Source: Cylindrospermum stagnale PCC 7417
Lineage (GTDB): Bacteria > Cyanobacteriota > Cyanobacteriia > Cyanobacteriales > Nostocaceae
Direction of reading: 5' to 3'
Assembly: GCF_000317535.1 (NCBI RefSeq)
Contig: NC_019757.1
Location: 533,001 to 597,000, forward strand
Length of the DNA stretch: 64,000 nucleotides
Positions within the stretch are counted from its first letter, which is position 1, and each line of letters opens with the position of its first letter. The notes under the pieces were generated by a model. It had not been told where the DNA came from, ran no database searches, and saw only the letters and a list, made by a program, of their open reading frames with translations. Position numbers and translations under genes: made by a program. Below, one piece after another: positions 1-8,083 of this stretch.

Positions 1-302
1 TCTTGGCTCATTTTATCGGGCATGACGAAGATACACCGATATTTTTTGACCGCGGCAATTAGTGCTAGTCCGACTCCTGTATTGCCTGCGGTGGCTTCGA
101 TGATGGTGCCACCGGGTTGCAGTTGTCCTGCTTTTTCTGCGGCTTTTATCATGGCGAGGGCGATTCTATCTTTGGTGCTGCCGCCAGGGTTGAGATATTC
201 TACTTTGACATAGATGCTAGAGGGGATGTTTTCGGTTGTGCGGTTGAGTCTGACTAATGGTGTTCTGCCGATTGTTTGCAAAATGTTGTCGTAGGTTGCC
301 AT
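1..302 (-). CDS. Cysteine synthase / cystathionine beta-synthase family enzyme, N-terminal part (runs off the window)
   Basis: I translated the minus strand from an ATG at 302; the frame stays open to base 1, so only about the first 100 residues are present. The protein begins MATYDNILQTIGRTPLVRLN, then has NPGGSTKDRIA, where the Lys is the expected PLP Schiff-base lysine, and EATAGNTGVGLALIA, the substrate-binding TSGNTG-like loop. These are hallmarks of the fold-type II PLP beta-family (O-acetylserine sulfhydrylase, cystathionine beta-synthase), which makes cysteine or cystathionine in the cytosol. The later MPDKMSQ segment reads more like the CBS-type branch than classical CysK. The C-terminal part that would settle this (CBS domains or none) is outside the window, so no symbol is given. 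Confidence 0.88.
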   Translation of the reverse strand, partial: MATYDNILQTIGRTPLVRLNRTTENIPSSIYVKVEYLNPGGSTKDRIALAMIKAAEKAGQLQPGGTIIEATAGNTGVGLALIAAVKKYRCIFVMPDKMSQ

Positions 303-673
303 GATTCCGCCTTGTCAGGGATGGGAATTAGGTTTTGTGGGTTTTTCATTTGGGATGTTGAGGAGAAGAGAAGAGAGGAGAGGAGAAGAGAAGAGTAACG
401 TAGATGCGGAGCGGTGTGCCGCAGGCTACCGCAAAGGACGCTGCATAGCGCGAAGGGAAGAGGCAAGAGGGAAGAGAAGAAATTACTGTTGAGCCTGTGT
501 TGATCTTTTTTCCTTTATCTAGGGATTTTGGAACTCTTGATAAAGTACATAATGTTTATCAATATACCGTAGTATGTTCAAAGGCATAAATCTACTGTAA
601 TTTCCACAATTGATTCGATGTAGAATTATTGCTATTGATACAGAATAGTTGAAGGTACTGACCCAGAATCATT
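303..673. other. Intergenic region with purine-rich tract and low-complexity repeats
   Basis: I see no convincing gene in this gap. It holds a nearly pure A/G tract (359-395, again 461-482) and, between them, a short GC-rich segment (about 407-460) of the kind dispersed in Nostoc intergenic DNA. The small open frames here are low-complexity translations of the repeat. The promoters of the two divergent flanking genes must lie here, but none is clear enough to name. Confidence 0.5.
359..395. repeat. GGAGAAGA-type purine microsatellite
   Basis: The plus strand is an uninterrupted run of G and A built of GAGGA/GAAGA units, and a shorter run follows at 461-482. Such tracts expand by slippage. 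No function is claimed. Confidence 0.7.
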
Positions 674-1276
674 ATGAAATCTCTGCACCGTCCTGACCTA
701 TATGGCTGGTCTACTTTCAATCCTGCAAGAAATATTGATTTCAATGGGGTTGCCTGGATTCGTCCAGATGGCAATATCTTGATTGACCCAGTAGCTTTAT
801 CAAATCATGATTGGAATCATCTGAAATCTCTCGGTGGTGTGGTTTGGATTGTGTTGACTAACTCTGATCATCTGCGAGCGGCTAAGGAGATTGCTGATCA
901 AACTTATGCGAAGATCGCGGCACCGGCAAAAGAAAAGGAATGTTTCCCTTTATTTTGCGATCGCTGGTTGGCTGATGGTGATGAGTTGGTGCCAGGACTG
1001 AAAACTATTGAACTCAAAGGCTCAAAAACTCCGGGTGAACTGGCGCTGCTGCTGGAAGAGACGACTTTGATTGTCGGAGATTTGGTGCGGGCATATCAAG
1101 CGGGTAACTTGACGATTTTGCCGGATGAAAAGCTGTTGAATCGAGAAGAAGCGATCGCATCTGTTCGCAGATTGGCGGAGTTGGAGAAGGTGGAGGCGGT
1201 GCTGGTGGGTGATGGTTGGTCTGTTTTTCGTGACGGATGCGATCGCTTAAAGGAACTTGTGGCCACGTTGGAATGA
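674..1276 (+). CDS. Metallo-beta-lactamase-like (MBL fold) protein with degenerate metal site
   Basis: The frame encodes 200 residues. The repeating pattern of a hydrophobic strand followed by a short motif (IRPDGNILIDPVALS, VVWIVLTNSDHLRAAKEI, ALLLEETTLIVGDLVRA) is that of small MBL-fold hydrolase-like proteins. The metal-binding loop, normally HxHxDH, is reduced to NSDH, so only the Asp-His end is kept, and hydrolase activity is doubtful. The gene stands alone: the upstream neighbour is divergent and the downstream kinase is convergent. No signal peptide is visible, so it is probably cytosolic. The fold assignment is moderately sure; the substrate is unknown. Confidence 0.6.
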   Translation: MKSLHRPDLYGWSTFNPARNIDFNGVAWIRPDGNILIDPVALSNHDWNHLKSLGGVVWIVLTNSDHLRAAKEIADQTYAKIAAPAKEKECFPLFCDRWLADGDELVPGLKTIELKGSKTPGELALLLEETTLIVGDLVRAYQAGNLTILPDEKLLNREEAIASVRRLAELEKVEAVLVGDGWSVFRDGCDRLKELVATLE

Positions 1277-1394
1277 TTTAAGTGATTTCAATGAACCATA
1301 ATTATCCATAAAGGTGACTGTAGTATTAGGAATTTTGGGCTGTGTCATACCTCTAGCCCGGATTTCAGTGCTCTCTATTCAATAGAAAACGACT

Positions 1395-4300
1395 TTATGG
1401 CGAATTAGTATCAAAAGGAATAGATATCACAAAGGAAGCACCTTGCCCTAAGTCAGATTTTACCTCGATTGTTCCACCGTGTTTTTCTACCACAATTTGA
1501 CGGGCAATTGCGAGTCCCAACCCTGTTCCCTTATTGACAGCTTTAGTAGTAAATAGGTGGTCAAAAATTCGGGATTTGACTTCTTCAGTCATCCCCACTC
1601 CGTTATCCTTAATACTAATCACAATTTGTTTTTGGTGCTCATCCAGAGAGGTGCTTATTGTTATGCGATTAGGGTTAATCTTGAGTTCATCAAAACTGCG
1701 GCCAACATTTGATTGCTCCAAAGCATCAATAGCATTAGCCAGCAGGTTCATAAACACTTGGTTCAGCTGACCAGGAAAACACTGAACTAGGGGTAATTCT
1801 CCGTAATCATTGATGATTTCAATTCCTGGATGTTGTTCGTTAGCTTTCAAACGGTGCTTGAGAAGCAACACCGTACTGTCTAATCCATCATGAATATTAA
1901 AGGCAACTTTTTGTTCAGTGTCTGCCCGAGAAAAAGTTCGCAGAGAAGTGCTGATATTGCGGATGCGTTCTGCACCCAGTTTCATCGAGTTAATTACCTG
2001 TGGTAAGTCTGTAATCAAAAACTCTAGATCAATAGTCTCTGCATCCTCAACAATTTCAGGTACGGTGTTAGGATAGCACTCTTGGTAGAGCTTTAAGTGA
2101 TTGAGTAAGTCTTGGACGTATTCAGTGGCATGGCGGAGATTGCCACTGATAAAACCAACAGGATTGTTAATCTCATGTGCTACACCTGCTACTAGATTTC
2201 CTAAAGTCGACATTTTTTCACTTTGTATGAGTTGCAATTGTGCCTGTTGAAGATATTCAATGGAGTTTTCTAACTGTTGGGTATAGTCTTGAGCTTGTTG
2301 GTAGAGGCGGGCATTTTCTAGAGAAATAGCAGCTTGAGAGCAAAGTAAGTTGAGGACTTGCAGTCTGTCCTTGGTAAATGCTGCAATAGTGAGATTATTT
2401 TCCAAATATAAGATAGCAATCAGCTTTCCTTGATTAAGAATTGGGCTACACAACAAACTCTTCGGTTTTTGTTGAATGATGTAGGGATCATTGAGATATT
2501 GGAATTTTGACTTCTGTTTTTTGATTTCTTCAGCAGCGTCATTGGAAATAAAATGTTCTTGTGTGCGCCAGACATAGTTAATTAAACTAATTGGCACATC
2601 TTCACTTTCTTCAATCGGAATTGATTGCAATACTGTTGTTACTGTGTCGGCGGCTAAATTAATAGCTTCAATCACTAATTGATTGGATTTTGGCAAGATG
2701 AGAACAGCTTTAGATGCCCCAGCATTCTCAACTAAAACTTGCATTAAACAGGTGAGTAATTTATCAATTTGGATTTCGCTGCTAATGGTTTGGGAAGCTT
2801 TAATAAAACTTCCAAAATCTAGTAGCTCAGAAGTTTTTCGACTGCTACCCACACCAGCTTTGCTGGTGCTATTCCTAATAAGTGTCACTTCTAGAGAATT
2901 AAAGTGAACTTCTTCCCGTTGTCGGATGGAATTAAGTAATTCAGGATAATGGTTTTCTAAATCATCTACTTTGGCTAATGCTCCCCATCTGGCATAGCAG
3001 TAATAGGCATTAATTAAGTAAGTTTGGGCAATAGTATTTTTATCCCATTCAAGGTAAAATCTGGTAGCAAGTTCGTTCGCGAGTGCTTCTTCTTGAAGGT
3101 ATTCGTTTTGTTTAGCAAGAGCAATAGCTTGGTCGTAATAGTTCATTGCTACTAATTTTTCACCTAGAAATCGATGCCGTTCCGCCTCAACAAGATAGTA
3201 TTTATGCAAAAAATTCATTGGTGCATGATTTGCCCAATGCTGCATTTTTTGTTGATTATCATTTACCTTTTCTAAAATTTTATTTTGTTCTAGTGGTGTC
3301 ACATCAACATATACTGCCAACCTCACAAGGGAATCATAAAAATGAAAAGCGGGAAAAATTAGTAACCCCGTCAATCCACTTAGATATTTTTCGGCTTCTA
3401 CTGAATATTCAAAAGCTAACGAGAAATGACCAAACAAATAATTAAGTGTAGATTTATTGAAATAAACCATACATATTGCTGTTATATCATTCATTTGATG
3501 ATGCAGAGGCAACATAATCTGTTCATCATAAGTGTTACCAATCAGGCTACATATTTCTTGGTTTTGGTTCATCAAATTTAAAACAGTCTGTTGCCAAATT
3601 TGGACATACCCAAGACAGGTCTTTTGTTTGAGACGCTTGAGAGCCTCACAAAATATTGTCATTTCACACTCAAGCGCTGTTAATTCTTGACCTGTTAAAT
3701 ATGAGCCAAAAGAGTAATTATGTAATGCATAAGATGCAAATTCTAAATCGCCAGTTTGTAATCCAATTTTATAAACTTCTTGTAATGGACTTAAAAAGTT
3801 TTGGGCATGATTTTTCCAATGTCCGACCAAGCTATTGTAAAGAAGTAAAGTTTGCGCTTGCGCTGATGTGGCATTGGTTTTGGACAATATGTTTAGAGAA
3901 AGTTGTGCAAATTCATAACCGATATCGATATTGCCTACTACACTGCATAGAAGAAAACCGTAGCCACAATAACCAATCGCCGACAGTTCTGTATTACCAT
4001 GTTCAATTGATGAGTCAACCATCTTCAAAGTAATCAAAGGCACAAACTCGGGACATCCAAGAAAGGCAGCAGAAAACATGCTTGCTAAAATACGCATAGC
4101 AATCAAAATATTGGGTTCGGTAATTTCTGGCAAATTAATTAAATCTGGAATTTTTTGATCAATTAATTTTGCTGCTGTTGCTTGAAATGCCTGTTGAATA
4201 TCAGAATGAGTCGGTGCTTCTGGAAACTCGATACCGATAATTTTTAGAACATTGAAAGCCATTTTTAAGGCTTCTATGAGTTTGTTTTGTATAACATAAG

Positions 4301-6848
4301 CTTGGATTTTAATTTCATAGACTCTGACTTTATCTTGAAGGACTATCCCTAAGTTAATAACTTTTTCCGCAAATTCTTCCATCTGCTCAAATTCACCGCA
4401 GAGATAGGCAGCATCACAAGCTTCTTCATGTAAAGCTAAAGTGAGAGAGTACTGACTCTGCCAACAATCTTCTGCCAGAATTTCAAGTGCTAAAGTAAAA
4501 TATTTAATGGCCGCTTCATAAGCAGTAGAGGTTTTTGCTTTCTGTCCAGCAATTAAATTTAACTGTGCTAGTTCATCCAGTTCTTCCTGATTGTTAATTA
4601 ACGCCACTCCGTAATTCAATTGATTAACAATATCAAAAATCCTCTCTTCCTGTTTTTCTTTGGATGTATTTTTCAGCAACAGTTGACCAATGTTTAAGTG
4701 TCTTGACTTTTTCTGCTGATCAGGAATAAGGAAATAAGCTGCTTGCTGTACACGGTCATGAAGAAATTTATAAATGATTTCTAATTTTGGATCGCCATTT
4801 GCTAGTAACCTATGATAATTAGCAGAGTAATTGGGCGATTGATCTTGAAAAAATTTATAAACTTCATTTATGGGAATTATTAGTCCTTCTTCTAATGCTT
4901 TCCACAAATTAGCAGCAGTCTCTGCTTGAGATTTACCACTAACAATAGCAAGGGTTGCTAAATCAAATTGATTACCAATACAGGCAGCTAACTGCAAAAC
5001 TTCCTGCGTAGCTAGTGGTAATTTTTGTAACTGAGTCGCTATAAACTCAACCACATTATCCGAGAGGACTGATTCTTTAATTTGCGAAATTTCGCACTGC
5101 CAATATTGCTGGTTAGAGTTGAACGAAATTGCTCCATCTTCGTATAGTGATTTGATAAATTGATGACTAAAAAAAGGATTCCCCTTGGTTTTTTTGTAAA
5201 TCAACTCTGTAAGCGGCAAAGCGATAGCTGAAGGGCAATTCAAGGTATCTGCAACTAGATGATTTAGGTCATTTATAAATAGAGAATCAAGCGAGATCGT
5301 ATTAATTATTTCTTGATTCTTGGTGATTTCACTCAATGTCAGCATCAATGGATGAGCCAGTGATACTTCATTATCTCGATAAGCTCCAATTAGGAATAGA
5401 TGTTGGGTGTTACTTTGACATAACAGTAACTGTATCAATTTTAAAGATGCTGAATCTGCCCATTGCAAGTCATCGAGGAATATAACTAAAGGATGTTCTT
5501 TTGCAGCGAAAACTTGGATAAATTTCTGAAATAGTAAGTTGAAGCGATTCATCGCTGCATTGCCAAAAAGTTCAGTTACAGGGGGTTGTTCACCGATGAT
5601 TTTTTCAAGTTCAGGAACAACTTCGATGATTACCTGACTTTGTTCGCCAAGTGCTGCCAAAATTTGACTTTTCCATTGCTGAAATTGGGCATCGCTTTCA
5701 CTTAGTAATTGTTCCACCAAATCGCGGAAGGCTTGTACAAATCCCGAAAGGGGTATATTACGTTGGAATTGGTCATATTTACCTTTGATAAAATAACCTC
5801 GTTGTCGCACAATTGGTTTTTGTACTTCGTTGACAACGGCAGTTTTACCAATTCCGGAGAAACCACTCACTAACATTATTTCCCGATTTCCCACTGCAAC
5901 ACGGTCAAAGGCAGCAAGAAGAGTCTCAACTTCGTCCTCACGACCATAGAGTTTTTCAGGAATGGTAAAGTGATTGGATATATCTCTAGTTCCTAACTCA
6001 AAAATTTCAAATTTCCCAGTTTCTTGGAAGGTGTGTAAGCAACTTTCTAAGTCATATTTGAGACCCAACGCGCTTTGATAGCGATCTTCAGCATTTTTCG
6101 CCATTAGTTTGGCGGTAATCTCAGAAATAATGGGAGGAACGTCAGAATTAATACTGTGGGCTAAAGGAGGCTGCTTTACTAGATGAAAGTACACAAATTC
6201 CATGGGATCATCACTTGTAAAGGGTAGCTTTCCGGTAAGGAGTTCAAAGAAGGTAACACCTAACGAGTAAAAGTCACTGCGCCAGTCGATACCTCGGTTC
6301 ATGCGTCCAGTTTGTTCAGGAGAGAGGTAAGGGAGGGTGCCTTCTAACTCATTAGGCGATTTTAGGGTTTGTGTTTCTCTGGGAAGTAGAGAGGCAATAC
6401 TAAAGTCAATGAGTTTTACTTGTTTTGTAATTGGGTTAATTAGAATGTTGGCTGGTTTAATATCTTTATGAATTACCCGGTTGCGGTACAGTCCGTCCAG
6501 GGTAGTAACGATTTGTAGAGCAATATGAAAAAACTCACTCAAGAAATTGGATTTGTTATCCGCTTCCCAGTTTTTCAACGAAATCCCCCCAAAATCTTCC
6601 ATCACTAGCGCATAGCTATTTTGATAAGGTTCCAAACTATAGGTTGCAATAACACCAGGAAGGTCGAGATTTTTAGCAATAGTATATTGGTTACGAAACT
6701 GAACAAGTTCACTGAAGGTTGGATATTCGTATCGCAGAAGTTTAATGACAACCGGCGACTCATTTGATTCTTTAATACCTCGATATACTAAAGTTTTGTT
6801 ACCGGAATAGATTTGCTCAAAAAATTTATAACCAGATAGTTTAATCAT
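1395..6848 (-). CDS. Giant Ser/Thr kinase - AAA ATPase - GAF - histidine kinase (HstK-type)
   Basis: This multidomain signalling protein has about 1817 residues from the preferred ATG at 6848 (MIKLSGYKFFEQIYSG); an upstream in-frame ATG at 6929 would add 27 residues of unfamiliar sequence. In order, counted from 6929: a Hanks kinase (about 28-290) with HKDIKPANIL and a DFS instead of DFG; an AAA/STAND ATPase with P-loop SGFSGIGKT near residue 355 and Walker B LVIFLDDLQWAD; a long alpha-helical TPR-like middle; a GAF domain (about 1370-1525); HisKA with phospho-acceptor VAGVAHEINNP near 1583; and HATPase with NAIDALEQ, DNGVGM and TGLGLAIA. The architecture matches the HstK family of filamentous cyanobacteria, which combines both kinase chemistries. 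Ligand and output are unknown, and no response regulator is adjacent. Confidence 0.92.
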   Translation of the reverse strand: MIKLSGYKFFEQIYSGNKTLVYRGIKESNESPVVIKLLRYEYPTFSELVQFRNQYTIAKNLDLPGVIATYSLEPYQNSYALVMEDFGGISLKNWEADNKSNFLSEFFHIALQIVTTLDGLYRNRVIHKDIKPANILINPITKQVKLIDFSIASLLPRETQTLKSPNELEGTLPYLSPEQTGRMNRGIDWRSDFYSLGVTFFELLTGKLPFTSDDPMEFVYFHLVKQPPLAHSINSDVPPIISEITAKLMAKNAEDRYQSALGLKYDLESCLHTFQETGKFEIFELGTRDISNHFTIPEKLYGREDEVETLLAAFDRVAVGNREIMLVSGFSGIGKTAVVNEVQKPIVRQRGYFIKGKYDQFQRNIPLSGFVQAFRDLVEQLLSESDAQFQQWKSQILAALGEQSQVIIEVVPELEKIIGEQPPVTELFGNAAMNRFNLLFQKFIQVFAAKEHPLVIFLDDLQWADSASLKLIQLLLCQSNTQHLFLIGAYRDNEVSLAHPLMLTLSEITKNQEIINTISLDSLFINDLNHLVADTLNCPSAIALPLTELIYKKTKGNPFFSHQFIKSLYEDGAISFNSNQQYWQCEISQIKESVLSDNVVEFIATQLQKLPLATQEVLQLAACIGNQFDLATLAIVSGKSQAETAANLWKALEEGLIIPINEVYKFFQDQSPNYSANYHRLLANGDPKLEIIYKFLHDRVQQAAYFLIPDQQKKSRHLNIGQLLLKNTSKEKQEERIFDIVNQLNYGVALINNQEELDELAQLNLIAGQKAKTSTAYEAAIKYFTLALEILAEDCWQSQYSLTLALHEEACDAAYLCGEFEQMEEFAEKVINLGIVLQDKVRVYEIKIQAYVIQNKLIEALKMAFNVLKIIGIEFPEAPTHSDIQQAFQATAAKLIDQKIPDLINLPEITEPNILIAMRILASMFSAAFLGCPEFVPLITLKMVDSSIEHGNTELSAIGYCGYGFLLCSVVGNIDIGYEFAQLSLNILSKTNATSAQAQTLLLYNSLVGHWKNHAQNFLSPLQEVYKIGLQTGDLEFASYALHNYSFGSYLTGQELTALECEMTIFCEALKRLKQKTCLGYVQIWQQTVLNLMNQNQEICSLIGNTYDEQIMLPLHHQMNDITAICMVYFNKSTLNYLFGHFSLAFEYSVEAEKYLSGLTGLLIFPAFHFYDSLVRLAVYVDVTPLEQNKILEKVNDNQQKMQHWANHAPMNFLHKYYLVEAERHRFLGEKLVAMNYYDQAIALAKQNEYLQEEALANELATRFYLEWDKNTIAQTYLINAYYCYARWGALAKVDDLENHYPELLNSIRQREEVHFNSLEVTLIRNSTSKAGVGSSRKTSELLDFGSFIKASQTISSEIQIDKLLTCLMQVLVENAGASKAVLILPKSNQLVIEAINLAADTVTTVLQSIPIEESEDVPISLINYVWRTQEHFISNDAAEEIKKQKSKFQYLNDPYIIQQKPKSLLCSPILNQGKLIAILYLENNLTIAAFTKDRLQVLNLLCSQAAISLENARLYQQAQDYTQQLENSIEYLQQAQLQLIQSEKMSTLGNLVAGVAHEINNPVGFISGNLRHATEYVQDLLNHLKLYQECYPNTVPEIVEDAETIDLEFLITDLPQVINSMKLGAERIRNISTSLRTFSRADTEQKVAFNIHDGLDSTVLLLKHRLKANEQHPGIEIINDYGELPLVQCFPGQLNQVFMNLLANAIDALEQSNVGRSFDELKINPNRITISTSLDEHQKQIVISIKDNGVGMTEEVKSRIFDHLFTTKAVNKGTGLGLAIARQIVVEKHGGTIEVKSDLGQGASFVISIPFDTNSP

Positions 6849-7224
6849 CTCTACACTATTCTTTGGTGATTTGTTAGAGTTACTGAATTTGACTAGCAAA
6901 AAGGGGCGTCCCTCATCAGGGATATGCATAATACTAGCATGATTTGATACTTAAATTTCTAAGTATTATCCGCAGGCAGAATTAGAAATTTGTATTCCTC
7001 ATTGCTCGTAGACATATTATTCCCAACTTACGTCTGAAAAAACAAGTTTCGAGTCACAACCTCAGAATTTGGTTTAAAGGCAGAAGTATTGAATTTTAAT
7101 AAATATGCTAAAAATTAGCCCAAAATATAGTAGGCTTTTTTGAAATAAGTATATAAATGTATAAATTGCAACATACTCGTAAATTCATTTTCCGAGATTT
7201 TCAAAAATATCCTCAGATCTTTAC

Positions 7225-7373
7225 GTGACACACTCCACACACAGAAGGAGGAGTACTGAGTACAGTGTGGGCTTCTCAACTAATCCGGTTATTGCTGAGG
7301 AGGAGTTGAGCTTTAATAACCGCGTGTCCGTCGGCTCTATTCTTGATATTTATTGCCGCGTTTTGATCACGCT
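7225..7373 (-). pseudogene. Decayed 3' end of an IS200/IS605-type tnpB with its right-end hairpin
   Basis: The minus strand reads RDQNAAINIKNRA followed by a degenerate tail and a stop, then EAHT. It lines up with the C-terminus of the intact tnpB at 50980 (RDLNAAINIKNRG ending VVEKPTLT). Nucleotide similarity continues past the stop through GAGAAGCCCACACT to a terminal hairpin (CCACAC pairing with GTGTGG, within 7233-7270). Only the last roughly 45 codons survive, containing what would be the third RuvC Asp. This is therefore a solo right end, the portion that also encodes the guide-RNA scaffold in active TnpB elements. Confidence 0.7.
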
Positions 7374-7617
7374 AAATCAGATGATCTATCAAGATAACCT
7401 AGATTTTCATGGTAATACCATTAACATTTTTAATAATTAATCAAGTTTTAAATCCATTTTAAAAAAGTTTCACAATCACCCTTTTCTGTCACTCTCCTGA
7501 GACTCAAATAGTATTGAGGGTGTTAGCAGACCTTGGGGAGATCCAAAAAATAAAGTGCCCAGCCGTATCAAATATATTTTGGTAAAACCCAAGAATTTAG
7601 CCTAGCTATCGCCTTGA

Positions 7618-8083
7618 AGGCTGCTAAGGATTAATCAACCTAATGGTAAGTTTGAGGAAAGATTTGTTAGAGAAATAGTTTTTGGCAAGCGTCGAACGGT
7701 TAGATTCCAATACGGTTCAGTTAGAGCTAAAAACCTTAATCTGCCTAAGTTGGGGAGCCACAAAACGTGCGTATTTTCTCCCCGTTTCCTCTAAGTGGCG
7801 TTTGAGGAACGAAACCCAACGTTTTTCGCGGTTTGTTGGGTTTCATTTCTTACTGCTCCGCAGAAGCAAGCTACAACCCAACCGACGATTCTCCTTAACT
7901 GAACCGTATTGGGTTAGATTCTGGCAAATTACCACAGATAAAGTGACTGTTCCAGAAAATACGACTTGGTATATTATGACGGATTTATCTAGAGATATTC
8001 AGTTAAGTGTTGGTAACACCTACGGTCACGGATCGAATGGCTCATTTCACCCAGCATCTTCAGATTCATTTAACTATAAATGA
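7618..8083 (+). pseudogene. IS701-like (DDE) transposase remnant, interrupted by a MITE
   Basis: If the insert 7707-7920 (MITE plus one copy of its duplication) is removed, the plus strand reads through as one frame: EERFVREIVFGKRR, then TVRFWQITTDKVTVPENTTW, then YIMTDLSRDIQLSVGNTYG. I recognise this as the segment around the late catalytic region of IS701/IS4-group transposases of cyanobacteria. An in-frame TGA lies just upstream at 7615, and after VGNTYG the sequence leaves the family pattern before stopping at 8083, so both ends are lost. The gene was dead or dying before or after the MITE landed; it cannot be functional now. Confidence 0.65.
7707..7912. mobile_element. 206-bp MITE with 17-bp terminal inverted repeats and 8-bp target duplication
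   Basis: The left end CCAATACGGTTCAGTTA (7707-7723) is the exact reverse complement of the right end (7896-7912). The element is bracketed by a perfect direct repeat GTTAGATT at 7699-7706 and 7913-7920. Inside is a 10-bp perfect stem (GAAACCCAAC at 7811-7820 with 7835-7844). It codes for nothing credible. The intact TIRs and duplication imply a fairly recent insertion moved in trans by a transposase elsewhere in the genome. Confidence 0.85.

Noticed and set aside
301-492. Open frame MIPPCQGWELGFVGF...
   Set aside because: It mostly translates the A/G microsatellite and a dispersed GC-rich repeat; no family resemblance.
7682-8083. 133-residue open frame taken as a gene
   Set aside because: It is a chance fusion of MITE sequence with a transposase remnant; the natural frame changes at the MITE boundary.
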